Shown here: positions 52,233 through 60,984 of the stretch, piece after piece
Layout: each line of letters starts with the position of its first letter
Numbering within the stretch: position 1 is the first letter of the stretch
Source: Candidatus Sulfopaludibacter sp. SbA3
GTDB lineage: Bacteria > Acidobacteriota > Terriglobia > Bryobacterales > Bryobacteraceae
Length of the DNA: 62,371 nt
NCBI GenBank assembly: GCA_945893365.1
Contig: CAMDED010000026.1
Coordinates: forward strand, 1-62,371
Reading direction: 5' to 3'
Notes under the pieces: generated by a model
Database searches by the model: none
What the model was told of the DNA's origin: nothing
The model's input: the letters and a program-made list of their open reading frames with translations, nothing else
Made by a program: the position numbers and the translations under genes

Positions 52233-52528
52233 AAGCAGGCACACGGCGATTCGGATCAGACTAATATCGACGGTCGATTCCAGCCGTCCAAACCGCCACT
52301 GGGCATCCGACTTTTTTGTCTTGATGGCACAGGGCGAAAGGCTCCGTGAGGGGAGGGGAGCGACACGATTCCCCGCCTGAACCGCCAGTGGCCGGACGCG
52401 ATCGTGCCTCGGGGCCCTGCTTCGGCGCCTGGCACAAGTTCCGCGACCGCCGGCCACGCCGAAGGAGCTCGTTATCTTCGTTTCATCCAGGGGCGAGCCG
52501 CGACGCGCCGGGTTTCCCAGTGCCGCGT

Positions 52529-53473
52529 TCACTTGACCGGCACGGCGTTTTTCTTGATGTACTCTTCGAGGCGCGAGCGGGGCGGCCCGATGTAGTGAAA
52601 CGCTTCCGCGTATTGGACGCCGTACTTTTGTCCCATGTCGCGGTCGCGCTGCAGCATGAATTCGCGAATGTACTCGCGGTCGGCCGTCCGGTCGTTATCC
52701 CCGAGGATGGGAAGCCGCAGGCCGCGCCTGGCGAGATCGGCGCGGAGTTTCGATCCGTGATGTCCGCCCGGACCCTTGGCCACGTTCACCAGGTTCGCGT
52801 CTATTTTCTTCTCGATGTCTTTCGTCGTGTCGACGACCCTGGTGATCTCCGGCCGGCGCGCATAATAGTACTTCTCGCCGACCGCGTGCGTGGTCAATCC
52901 GGCCGCCAGGTGTTCCGGATAGTCGTGCACGCGCCCCGCCATCCAGCACGCCGCCTCCACGCACTGTCCGAGAACATAATGATCCGGGTTCTCCTCGTCG
53001 TGCGCCCAGGGATCGTAGCAAAGAACCGTATCGACCTTGAGCAGCCGGAAAAGAAAGATGAGCCTGAGCTGCAATTCCGGTTGCGACGCTCCGCTCATCC
53101 GGTGGTTGCCGAGGTTGAGATGGAAGGCGCGTTTGAGGCCGAGCGTTCGCGCGAGCTCGTCGACTTCCCTTTCGTTGCGAAGGACGTTTTCGCCGATCGT
53201 TCCAGGCTCGCCAACGTCGTCGCCCATGTCGTCGTTGGTCGCGCGGATCATGTATCCCGTGTATCCTTCGCGAATGAGTTTGGCGACGGTTCCTCCCGCG
53301 AGGATGGGAATGTCGTCCGAGTGGGGTTGGATAGCGGCCAGGACTTTCCCCGTGTGGGGAGTTCCCGGGACAGGCCGTTCCAGAAAGGGAGGCGCCGCCG
53401 GGGACGCCGCGCCGGACTGTGCTTGAAGAGGAGCCGCGCCTAGCAGCGCGCCGAGAAATTCACGCCGTTCCAT
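52529..53473 (-). CDS. PIG-L family deacetylase, exported, 314 aa
   Basis: The zinc motif AIQPHSDDIPILAGGTVAKL (HxDD) is near residue 50, with the later family His in DHYVLGQCVEAACW. PIG-L enzymes remove N-acetyl groups from sugars such as N-acetylglucosamine. The leader ERREFLGALLGAAPLQAQ resembles a Tat signal (RREFLG). ATG 53473 has no Shine-Dalgarno but is six bases after TAGAAT on the minus strand, which overlaps the stop of the preceding gene. Confidence 0.85.
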   Translation of the reverse strand: MERREFLGALLGAAPLQAQSGAASPAAPPFLERPVPGTPHTGKVLAAIQPHSDDIPILAGGTVAKLIREGYTGYMIRATNDDMGDDVGEPGTIGENVLRNEREVDELARTLGLKRAFHLNLGNHRMSGASQPELQLRLIFLFRLLKVDTVLCYDPWAHDEENPDHYVLGQCVEAACWMAGRVHDYPEHLAAGLTTHAVGEKYYYARRPEITRVVDTTKDIEKKIDANLVNVAKGPGGHHGSKLRADLARRGLRLPILGDNDRTADREYIREFMLQRDRDMGQKYGVQYAEAFHYIGPPRSRLEEYIKKNAVPVK

Positions 53474-53479
53474 GAAAGC

Positions 53480-53485
53480 ATTCTA
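53480..53485 (-). promoter_or_regulatory. -10 box for leaderless PIG-L gene
   Basis: TAGAAT, six bases, then ATG 53473. The TAG of this hexamer is also the stop codon of the upstream gene. Confidence 0.5.
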
Positions 53486-53812
53486 ACGCTTCTTGTCGCC
53501 GGCGCCATTAAGCATTTCGTCGAATTTCCGTTTTTGACCTTCGTCGAGAATCTGTATGATTCGCGTGTACGCCCCGCCGATTACCGTGCGATAGTACGTG
53601 GCGAAGTCGTCCAGAATGGTTGCGATCTGCTGGCTTTGCGTTTGGTTGAGGTTGAGCTCCCGAGTCCACTTGCGGACGGAGATTTCCTTACCGGCCGCGG
53701 TCCAGAACGGGGGTGAGGTGTGAATCCACTTGTGCGCCCCAAACGCGCCGACGATGGTCCCGCAAAGAAAGACCAGCGTCATCGAGAGAGCGCACGCGGC
53801 CTTGGCGTTCAT
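53483..53812 (-). CDS. Small membrane-anchored Spy/CpxP-like protein, 109 aa
   Basis: One N-terminal hydrophobic helix (ACALSMTLVFLCGTIVGAFG) acts as an anchor or signal. The rest is helical with LNLNQTQSQQIATILDDFAT and ILDEGQKRKFDEMLNG, which resembles the LTxxQ...L..D repeats of periplasmic Spy/CpxP or metal-sensor proteins. ATG overlaps the anti-sigma gene's stop (ATGA). It probably senses or buffers envelope stress for the sigma/anti-sigma pair; that role is inference. Confidence 0.65.
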   Translation of the reverse strand: MNAKAACALSMTLVFLCGTIVGAFGAHKWIHTSPPFWTAAGKEISVRKWTRELNLNQTQSQQIATILDDFATYYRTVIGGAYTRIIQILDEGQKRKFDEMLNGAGDKKR

Positions 53813-54327
53813 TCCGTGGCGTCCGGCAGATAGTTCCGCAATTCGGTCATGAACAGCGCGCGGTCCTGATTTCGCGCATCCTCGGAATCGGGAGCATTTC
53901 GATCGGCCGCGCTGTTGCGTTCCGCCGCAAGGATAAGCTCGGGCGTTACACCGCGAAATTCAGAGTCGGTGACCGCCATATAGCCGCCCAGAGTCGCGAG
54001 GACGAGCAGCGACGCGAACGCGACGCGGCGGAAAAACGCCGGCGTCATCGTTGTTTCAAGCGTTGTTTCAAGCGTTGCTTCGAAGATCGATTCCCAGAAC
54101 GAAGGCCGGCGATGCTCGATCAGCGTCATAACCCGCGCCGTGAAGCTCGCCGCCGGTTCAATGGCGTGTTCGCTCCGGAGAGTGGGGAACAGGTGCGCAA
54201 TCTGTTTCATCCGCTCAAGTTCCATGGCGCATTCCTTGCAAGAGACGAGGTGGTCGAGGGCGGCCCGGCCGGACGCGTTCGTATTGTCGAGTAACTCTTC
54301 CAGGTTTTCTTCGATGACCGCGTGCAT
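53809..54327 (-). CDS. Zinc-finger anti-sigma factor, single membrane helix, 172 aa
   Basis: ALDHLVSCKECAMELERMKQ (residues about 22-41) contains the HxxxCxxC zinc-binding motif of anti-sigma factors. A membrane helix (FASLLVLATLGGYMAV) lies near residue 115, and the C-terminal part is periplasmic. It sits directly downstream of the ECF sigma gene, which it presumably holds inactive at the membrane. A short duplicated peptide ATLETTLETT precedes the helix. Confidence 0.82.
   Translation of the reverse strand: MHAVIEENLEELLDNTNASGRAALDHLVSCKECAMELERMKQIAHLFPTLRSEHAIEPAASFTARVMTLIEHRRPSFWESIFEATLETTLETTMTPAFFRRVAFASLLVLATLGGYMAVTDSEFRGVTPELILAAERNSAADRNAPDSEDARNQDRALFMTELRNYLPDATE
54049..54084. 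repeat. 12-bp tandem repeat, about three units
   Basis: CGTTGTTTCAAG occurs twice in a row, then a diverged third unit (CGTTGCTTCGAA). In the anti-sigma protein it gives the ATLETTLETT stretch. It is a likely slippage site that changes linker length by four residues per unit. Confidence 0.75.
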
Positions 54328-54425
54328 TTTAACCTTCCCTTATGAAGACCATCCCTTTGACGGGTCTCTGGAGCCGCCCGCCTTTCGGGTTGTCAAGACG
54401 AATTGTAACATTCCGTACATTCCAA

Positions 54426-55088
54426 TCAGTTGGCCGCCGCCGTGGGGAGCCGGTCGAGCCGCTGTGAGGCCTTTACCAGTTTCTGGCGCGCCCGGAACAA
54501 CTTTACCTTGATGGTGTTCTCGTTCATGCCGGTCATCTCCGCCAACTCTTCCACCGAATGGCCCTCCACTTCTTTCATCATCAGCAGCATGCGCTCTTCC
54601 TCGGAAACGCGGCTCAGCAGTTTCAGGAGGTAGTCGCGCTTGGCAAGCACGGCGTCGATCAGCGGATTCCGCTCCGGCGAGGGTTCCGTGTTTTCGACCC
54701 GCCGCACTTCGTCTTCGCTCAGGTCGCTTTCATAGACAAGCTTTCGAACCTTCCGTTTCCGCAGGTAGTCGTAGCATTCGTTTACCGTGATCTTGTAGAT
54801 CCACGTGATGAGGGAGCTGCGAAAATCGAAATTCTTCAGCGAAAAGTATACCTTGGCGAAGACTTGCTGCGCGATGTCCTCCACGTCGTTCCGCTGGCGC
54901 ACAATGCCATGGATGATGGAGAACACCTTCGACTTGTGGCGTTCCACCAGGTCGCTGAACGCGGCTTGGTCGCCGGCCTGCACCCGCCGGACCAGCGCGC
55001 CGTCCTGCGTGTTTTCGTAGTCCACTCTGGTTCTCGCCGCCAACCGGTCCGTCCGCGGCAATTGAAGTACGCCTGCCAAGGTTCCCAT
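54426..55088 (-). CDS. ECF-type RNA polymerase sigma factor, 220 aa
   Basis: Region 2 is AAFSDLVERHKSKVFSIIHG with DVEDIAQQVFAKVYFSLKNF and ITWIYKITVNECYDYLRKRK. Region 4 is LLMMKEVEGHSVEELAEMTG with NENTIKVKLFRARQKLVK. ATG 55088 is selected, although the frame stays open upstream, because homology begins just after it. The size and the anti-sigma partner 99 bp downstream mark a sigma-E-like regulator. Confidence 0.9.
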   Translation of the reverse strand: MGTLAGVLQLPRTDRLAARTRVDYENTQDGALVRRVQAGDQAAFSDLVERHKSKVFSIIHGIVRQRNDVEDIAQQVFAKVYFSLKNFDFRSSLITWIYKITVNECYDYLRKRKVRKLVYESDLSEDEVRRVENTEPSPERNPLIDAVLAKRDYLLKLLSRVSEEERMLLMMKEVEGHSVEELAEMTGMNENTIKVKLFRARQKLVKASQRLDRLPTAAAN

Positions 55089-55292
55089 ACGGTCTGTAGG
55101 ACGCGCCAGGCAGGACGCGCGTTTCAACCGCGTCCGTTTGACTCTTGAAAGATAGCAGATTCCGCCGTTCAGGCGAAGCCGGAATCGTAAAGTTTTGCAA
55201 CCTCGGCGCTTCCGCCGCATCCCATATCCAGAGACTTTTCGGCGTCCCTGGAGTTTGCTATTCTAAGCTGGGAAGTACGGGAGAAGAAAACC

Positions 55293-55616
55293 ATGGTTCA
55301 ACTTACGGAAAAAGCGATTGACAAGGTGAGGGAAATCCTGTCGAGCCAGGAGCCGCGCCCAGCCGGCTTGCGCATCGCGGTGGTCGGCGGCGGCTGTTCG
55401 GGTTTCAGCTATTCGATGGCGTTTGAGAACCAACCGAATATGCTCGACAAGACGTATAATTTCAGCGATTTGAAGGTATTCGTGGATCAGGCGAGCCTGC
55501 TCTATCTGGATGGGGCCGAGGTCGACTACGTCGAGACGCTGGAAGGCGCGGGCTTCAAGTTCAGCAATCCCCAGGTGAAGTCCACTTGCGGATGCGGCAG
55601 TTCTTTTAGCGTTTAA
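55293..55616 (+). CDS. Iron-sulfur cluster carrier, IscA/ErpA/HesB family, 107 aa
   Basis: The three conserved cysteines are C35 in GGGCSGFSY and the CGCG pair near residue 100 (STCGCGSSF). LTEKAIDKVREILSSQEP and LRIAVVGGGCSGFSYSMAFE match A-type carriers that pass Fe-S clusters to apoproteins. GGGAGAAG precedes ATG. No other isc or suf gene is near. ErpA and IscA cannot be separated from the sequence alone. Confidence 0.92.
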   Translation: MVQLTEKAIDKVREILSSQEPRPAGLRIAVVGGGCSGFSYSMAFENQPNMLDKTYNFSDLKVFVDQASLLYLDGAEVDYVETLEGAGFKFSNPQVKSTCGCGSSFSV

Positions 55617-55641
55617 GCGCTTCGTTTAAGTTTAACGGGTT

Positions 55642-55687
55642 AAAGGGGCCGGTGACGTCTTGGACGTTAACCGGCCCCTTTCATTTC
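55642..55687. terminator. Strong terminator after the IscA/ErpA-type gene
   Basis: Perfect 12-bp arms AAAGGGGCCGGT (55642-55653) and ACCGGCCCCTTT (55670-55681) are followed by CATTTC. The A-rich left arm makes it usable from both sides. Confidence 0.8.
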
Positions 55688-55750
55688 GCGGCGGAGCAAC
55701 AAAAAAGGCCACCAGTGGGTTTTAACCCCACAGGTGACCGGAATCACTAA

Positions 55751-55778
55751 AGCGGCGCTACTCTTGGACAGCGCCGCT
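55751..55778 (-). terminator. Hairpin, likely terminator for the PEP-CTERM gene
   Basis: Arms AGCGGCGCT and AGCGCCGCT enclose ten bases, and on the minus strand a short TTTAGTGATT follows. It stands 50 bp behind the PEP-CTERM stop. Confidence 0.55.
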
Positions 55779-55827
55779 TAGCGTTTGCTCTTGATTTACA
55801 GAATCAACGGCAGACTACAACTTTGCT

Positions 55828-56604
55828 TTAGGCTTTCGCAACGCGCTTGCGGAGCAAGCCGAGTCCGAGCAGGCCGGAACCCATCAGCACGAAGGAGAGG
55901 GGTTCTGGAATTGCTGGTCCCTCGTCCGGGGTCACCACGTTGTTGAACGTCTGCTCGAAGAAGTTCATCGCCGCTTGGGAATTCACGGCAGCTCCGCCTA
56001 CGCGGTTTTGGACGAAGATATCGTCGTAGATCGTCAGAAGCGCATTTCCCGCATTGATCAACGCTGTCGAGCCGCTCTGGTTGCCGGAGCTTGAGGAGGT
56101 ATTTACGACAAGTGGGTTGGTGGTGAACGCCGAGCTAAGCTCGCTATCGAAACCCTCCTTAGTCAGTCTGGCAAATCCCTTCGCGTTGCTGATTGTTCCC
56201 GGCGAAACAAGCGAGCTGACATTCCCCGTGAATGCATTCGCAAGGGCCCCCGCACGGACGATGGTCGAGACGTCATAGATCATATTATAGTTGAACGATT
56301 TCACACCCGTGCTAAGCTGCGTCTGGAATGTATTGGCGCTGGCCGTGCCAAACCGCAGCGTCACGCTTGTATCGCTGGCAGCCGTCACACTGATCGGCAC
56401 CGAACTCGCCGCAAAGCCAGTTACGTTTCCCGCACCACCGTTGGTAATCCAGCTGAAATTGGAAAACAGCAGGTTTCCCGCTTCACACGCATTGCCACCG
56501 TCGATAACGCCCTGTAGCGTCGTGAAGGTGGTGCAAAGCGGTTCGGCCGCGCTCGTTGCGACGAATGCGACGGCCAAGATCAAGAGCAAAGTTATTTTTT
56601 TCAT
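55828..56604 (-). CDS. PEP-CTERM sorting-domain exported protein, 258 aa
   Basis: A signal peptide (KKITLLLILAVAFVATSAA) starts the protein. The C-terminus is IPEPLSFVLMGSGLLGLGLL followed by RKRVAKA: the Pro-Glu-Pro motif, a hydrophobic helix and a basic tail. Such proteins are sorted by an EpsH-type exosortase, which is not in the window. The body is Ser/Thr/Asn rich and has no known domain; the rank of small residues suggests a surface or matrix protein. GGAGGAG precedes ATG. Confidence 0.87.
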   Translation of the reverse strand: MKKITLLLILAVAFVATSAAEPLCTTFTTLQGVIDGGNACEAGNLLFSNFSWITNGGAGNVTGFAASSVPISVTAASDTSVTLRFGTASANTFQTQLSTGVKSFNYNMIYDVSTIVRAGALANAFTGNVSSLVSPGTISNAKGFARLTKEGFDSELSSAFTTNPLVVNTSSSSGNQSGSTALINAGNALLTIYDDIFVQNRVGGAAVNSQAAMNFFEQTFNNVVTPDEGPAIPEPLSFVLMGSGLLGLGLLRKRVAKA

Positions 56605-56910
56605 TGTAGTCTTCTCCTCCGAAAACTGATACTTCTTTAGCTTACTACAAAAACCTTAGCTGCACTAGTGCTTGTTCTGAAAAAACTTCCGCCAATTCAC
56701 TACTGCAATTAGAATCGTATCGCATCGGAGAACCGCATGCAAGTGTTTTTTTGGCGTGCCCGGGGTGGCGCCGGTGGCAAATCCGCAAGAATGACGACCG
56801 GTTAAGTACAACAAAAAAAATAACTTAATGGCGAGGCGTCCGCTTCTGCATTCTTCAGATGCCTCTAAGTAGTTCACACCAGAACGGTACCAGTACGATC
56901 TATCTATTTC
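56605..56910. other. 306-bp AT-richer gap, no gene
   Basis: The gap is visibly lower in GC than the surroundings and holds the promoter region of the PEP-CTERM gene and the tail side of smc. No frame shows protein sense. Confidence 0.4.
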
Positions 56911-59900
56911 CTAGGCGGAGATGGCTGTTTGGACGGCCAGCGGCTTGAATTTCACCGAAACCAGCCGCGAAACCCCCGGCTCCTGCATAGTCACCCCATA
57001 CATCGCCTGCGCCGATTCCATCGTCTTCTTCGAATGCGTAATGATGATAAACTGCGTCTCTACAGACATTTCCCGGAGCAAGCGCATCAGGCGCTCGATG
57101 TTCGCTTCGTCGAGCGGCGCGTCCACCTCGTCCAGAACGCAGAACGGACTCGGCTGGTAACGGAAGATCGCCATTAGCAGCGCGAGCGCCGTCAGCGCCT
57201 TTTCGCCGCCCGAGAGCAGCAAAACGTTTTGCAGCTTCTTTCCGGGAGGTGAAGCCACCATATCGATGCCGGATTCGATGACGTTCGACTCGTCCGTGAG
57301 CCGCATTTCGCCCGAACCGCCGCCGAACAGCGTCTGGAAGGCCTCCCGAAAATTCGCGTTGATGGCCTCGAAAGCGGCCTGGAACCGCTGCCTGGAGACG
57401 ATCTCGATATCCTGAATCGCCTTTTCGGTATCCCGTATGGAATCGATCAGATCCTGGCGCTGGGCGGAGAGGAAATCGTACCTTTGCTGCGTTTCCCGAT
57501 ATTCCTCAAGCGCCTGAGGATTCACCGGACCCATGGCTTCGATCCGGCCGCGAATCTCTCCATACTCGCGCTCGGCCTCGGCCAGCGCATCGCCTTCAGG
57601 CAACACACTGCCGGCCGCCGCAAGCTCCGCCACGGGAGAGGCGAGCTCCTTCCGGCTGGTCTCGTCGAGAAACTTCATCTCGGACTGCCGCTTCACCAGG
57701 TCCACTTCAAGCTGCGAGCGCACGGAGTGCCACTGTTCCACAGCCGCGCGCAGCCGCTTCAGCTCTTCGTCGCCCGTCGCCAGCCTCTCCCGCATGCCGG
57801 CTTCCTCGGCGGCGAGGCGGTCGGCCGCGCTCTCCAAATGCAGGATCCGCTCCCCAAGCACTGCGGCCTTCCCGTCGAGCTCGATATTGTCGGCCAGGAG
57901 CCGGGCGCGGTCCACCCCCAAACGCTCGATTTCCTCCGCCAGATTCTTCCTGCGCGAAACCCGCTCCCGCGCCTCGTTCTCGAGCCGCGCGATGGCATTT
58001 CGCTCCGCGCGCTGCCGCTCCTCAAGCCCGGCCAGCTCCGCGCGCAACACCGAATGCTCCTCGGCCGCATGCGCCGCTTCCCCTTGAAGCTCTTCGAGAT
58101 CCTGACGGCCGGTCTCGAGCAGCTCCTCCTGAACCACGCGCGCCTTTTCCTTTTCCTCGACGGCGGCCAGGCTCCGCTCCCGCTGGGCCAGGCTCCGCTC
58201 CTGCTCTTGCCTCAGGCGTTCCAGTTCGAGCCGGGCGACGGAAATACGGGAGTTCGTCCTCGCCGTTTCATCGGCGCACTTGCGCATGTCATGCTGCAAG
58301 GCGAGCGCGTCTTTCTCGCGCGCCTGCTGCATTCCGCGCAACCGCTCCACATCGTCCTCGAGGCGGGCGATTTCGGTTTCCAGTCCTTCGAGCTGCCTCT
58401 CATCCCGGTCGAGCTCCGCCTGCTTCCGATCCATGGCGGAGGCCAGCTCACGCACTTCGCGCTTGATGGCGAGCGGTCCGCCGGCGGTCTTCTTCCCGCC
58501 CGTCAGTGCGTAGCCGTGGTAGCAGACCCCTTCGGAGAGCAGGAAGTAAAGATGCGGATACTCCACCGAAAGCCGCTGCGCCGCCGCGCGGTCTTCCGCA
58601 ATGAAACACTGCGCGAGACGCGGGAGCAGATCCCTAGCCGCGTCCTTGAGCCCATTGGCGAGACGCAAATGATCGCTCAGCCGGGCCACAATTCCAGTCT
58701 CGGGTCCCAACACCGGCTCGGCGGCCTCATCCGTCTTCTCCGGATGCACAAGAAAAGTGGCTCGCCCATCGAGCGCGCCGCGCATCAGATCGATGCCGCG
58801 CTCAGCCTCCCGCCATGATTCCACCACCACATATTCCAGTTCGTCGTGCAGAAACTCTTCCGCCGCTTTTTCATAAGCGGGGTCCACTTCGACGAAGTCC
58901 GCCAATACACCGAGAGGCTTCAAATCGTCCGCGCGGCCCTTCTCGATCGCGCCGAACAGCTTCTTTACGCTTTCCGTCGAGTAGGAGCGGTGCAGCAGAA
59001 TCTCGCCCAGGGAATCGCGGCGGGCTTTCAACCGGCCGTATTCCCCGCGCAGCGCGTCAAGACGCCGCCGGGCTTCCGCCGCGCCCCGCTTCTGAATACC
59101 AAGCTCCTCCTCGGAACGCCGCCTGCCGGAAACCGCGGATTCGAGCTCCATCTGGCGCGCCGCAATTGAATCCGAGAGTACCTTCTTCGCGGCATCCAGC
59201 CGGCTGAGATCCGCCGTCGCCGCCTCACTCTCGCGCTCCGCCCGCACGCGCTCGCGCTCCACCCCCGCGAGATATTCGCCGATCTGCGCAAGCTGATTCT
59301 TAAGAGTGGACGCCTCGCCCAGCAGCCGCAGCACGGAAACCCGCGTGGTCTCCATGGCGCGCTGCCTGTCCCGTAGCCGGCCTTGCAGCGTCTCGCGCAG
59401 CTCGTTTCGCTCGATCATACGGGTTCGCGCCGCCGAGGTTCTCTGCTCGAACTCCGCGACCGTCGCCCGATGCGCCCTCAACTGCTCACCGGACTGGCCG
59501 AGCCGCTGGTCGAGATCCTGAATCTCCGCCTCTCCGCGAGCCATGCGCTGCTCGATCATGCCGCTCTGGTTGGCCTGGTTTTCCAGACGCCCGCGGGCGC
59601 GCTCCGCCTCAACCTTCCACTCCGCTATCTGCCGCCGCGCCTCCGTGAGCTTCGACTCCACCTCATAACACGCCGCCTGAAGCCGGCCGTGCGCCCCTTC
59701 CTTCTCCGAAACCTGTCCGGAGACGGATTTCAGCTCGCTCGCCGCCTGGTCGAGGCCTTGGGCCGCCTGGGCCGCCTCGGTTTCGAGATTGCGGTACCGC
59801 GCCGCCAGCAGCAGGCGCAGCCGGCTGTCCATGTCCGCTTTGAGCTCGGCGTAGCGCTTGGTTTTCGCCGCCTGGCGCTTGAGTGAATTGGCCTGACGTC

Positions 59901-60573
59901 CGACCTCTTCCAATATGTCGAACACGCGGGCCAGATTCTGCTTGGCCGTTTCGAGCTTCGCCTCGGCCAAACGCCGCCGCGTCTTGTACTTCGTGATTCC
60001 GGCGGCCTCTTCGAGGACAGCTCGCCGGTCCTGGGGCTTCGAGCTGAGAATCTGGCCGATCCGGCCCTGCTCGATAATGGCGTAGCTCTCGGGCCCGAGC
60101 CCCGATCCCATGAAAATATCCTGAATGTCGCGCAGGCGGGCGCTGTGTCCATTAATAAGGTACTCGCTCTCGCCCGAACGGAACAGCCGGCGGGTGATCG
60201 TGATCTCGCCGGGCTTATGGGAGGCGGGGTGGCGGTCGACGGCCACCACTCCGCCTTCGGGGGAGGACGGGGATTCAGGGACACTGACGGGGGATTCCTC
60301 GTCCGCGGGCTGCACCAGGGTCATCGTAACGGACGCCATCCCCAGGGGCTTGCGCTCCTTGGTGCCCGCGAAGATCACGTCTTCCATCCGCGCGCCGCGC
60401 AGCGACTTGGCGGACTGCTCGCCAAGCACCCAACTAATGCCGTCGCTCAGATTGGATTTCCCGCAACCGTTCGGGCCAACCACCGCTGCGATTCCGCCGC
60501 CTGTGAACTTCAGCTCGGTACGTTCACAGAACGACTTGAATCCTTGCAGCTCGATGCGTTTGAGTTTTAGCAA
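56911..60573 (-). CDS. smc: Chromosome segregation protein SMC, 1220 aa
   Basis: SMC is the ATPase of the bacterial condensin. The N-terminal head has MLKLKRIELQGFKSFCERTE and Walker A VVGPNGCGKSNLSDGISWVL. Long coiled coils flank a hinge near residues 530-660 (SVKKLFGAIEKGRADDLKPL to VLGPETGIVARLSDHLRLAN). The C-terminal head has the signature VLLLSGGEKALTALALLMAI and Walker B PSPFCVLDEVDAPLDEANIE. The start is TTG 60573 with GAGG upstream. scpA and scpB are absent from the window. Confidence 0.95.
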   Translation of the reverse strand: MLKLKRIELQGFKSFCERTELKFTGGGIAAVVGPNGCGKSNLSDGISWVLGEQSAKSLRGARMEDVIFAGTKERKPLGMASVTMTLVQPADEESPVSVPESPSSPEGGVVAVDRHPASHKPGEITITRRLFRSGESEYLINGHSARLRDIQDIFMGSGLGPESYAIIEQGRIGQILSSKPQDRRAVLEEAAGITKYKTRRRLAEAKLETAKQNLARVFDILEEVGRQANSLKRQAAKTKRYAELKADMDSRLRLLLAARYRNLETEAAQAAQGLDQAASELKSVSGQVSEKEGAHGRLQAACYEVESKLTEARRQIAEWKVEAERARGRLENQANQSGMIEQRMARGEAEIQDLDQRLGQSGEQLRAHRATVAEFEQRTSAARTRMIERNELRETLQGRLRDRQRAMETTRVSVLRLLGEASTLKNQLAQIGEYLAGVERERVRAERESEAATADLSRLDAAKKVLSDSIAARQMELESAVSGRRRSEEELGIQKRGAAEARRRLDALRGEYGRLKARRDSLGEILLHRSYSTESVKKLFGAIEKGRADDLKPLGVLADFVEVDPAYEKAAEEFLHDELEYVVVESWREAERGIDLMRGALDGRATFLVHPEKTDEAAEPVLGPETGIVARLSDHLRLANGLKDAARDLLPRLAQCFIAEDRAAAQRLSVEYPHLYFLLSEGVCYHGYALTGGKKTAGGPLAIKREVRELASAMDRKQAELDRDERQLEGLETEIARLEDDVERLRGMQQAREKDALALQHDMRKCADETARTNSRISVARLELERLRQEQERSLAQRERSLAAVEEKEKARVVQEELLETGRQDLEELQGEAAHAAEEHSVLRAELAGLEERQRAERNAIARLENEARERVSRRKNLAEEIERLGVDRARLLADNIELDGKAAVLGERILHLESAADRLAAEEAGMRERLATGDEELKRLRAAVEQWHSVRSQLEVDLVKRQSEMKFLDETSRKELASPVAELAAAGSVLPEGDALAEAEREYGEIRGRIEAMGPVNPQALEEYRETQQRYDFLSAQRQDLIDSIRDTEKAIQDIEIVSRQRFQAAFEAINANFREAFQTLFGGGSGEMRLTDESNVIESGIDMVASPPGKKLQNVLLLSGGEKALTALALLMAIFRYQPSPFCVLDEVDAPLDEANIERLMRLLREMSVETQFIIITHSKKTMESAQAMYGVTMQEPGVSRLVSVKFKPLAVQTAISA

Positions 60574-60723
60574 ACCGTTACCTCGTCTGCTCGGGGGAGT
60601 TTCTACAATCCTATCGTACTCTGATCCGATTGTAAAGCGGCATACAAGATGTAGTAGTGAGATAGAGTATTTGGCCTGTCAAAGTATATGAAGTGAAGAT
60701 TCGCATTGGTGTGGCTCCGGACG

Positions 60724-60732
60724 TGGTATGAT
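60724..60732 (+). promoter_or_regulatory. Extended -10 for leaderless mazE
   Basis: TGG-TATGAT, six bases, then ATG 60739. The hexamer matches TATAAT at five of six positions and the TGn extension is present, so this is the clearest leaderless signal in the window. Confidence 0.6.
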
Positions 60733-60738
60733 TTCACC

Positions 60739-60984
60739 ATGCCGCTCATGGCGTCAAACATCCGCATCACCCCCAATGCGAACCGGATCTTGATGGACCT
60801 GGCGAAACGTCTCGACCAGCCGAAAGCGCAAGTCATCGAGCGGGCGCTACGGCAACTTGAGGACCGCCTTTTCTGGACGGAAGTTCAAAAAGCTTTCTCG
60901 ACGGGGGAATCGCCCGAGATGGAAGCCGAGCGCGAGCTGTGGGATTCCACGGCGGGGGATGGGTTGGCTGGGGAGCGGTGGTAA
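60739..60984 (+). CDS. MazE-like ribbon-helix-helix antitoxin, 81 aa
   Basis: NIRITPNANRILMDLAKRLD and QPKAQVIERALRQLEDRLFW form a ribbon-helix-helix. The acidic C-terminal part (PEMEAERELWDSTAGDGLAG) matches the toxin-binding tail of antitoxins paired with MazF. An alternative start is ATG 60748. TAA is directly followed by the toxin's GTG. Confidence 0.82.
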   Translation: MPLMASNIRITPNANRILMDLAKRLDQPKAQVIERALRQLEDRLFWTEVQKAFSTGESPEMEAERELWDSTAGDGLAGERW

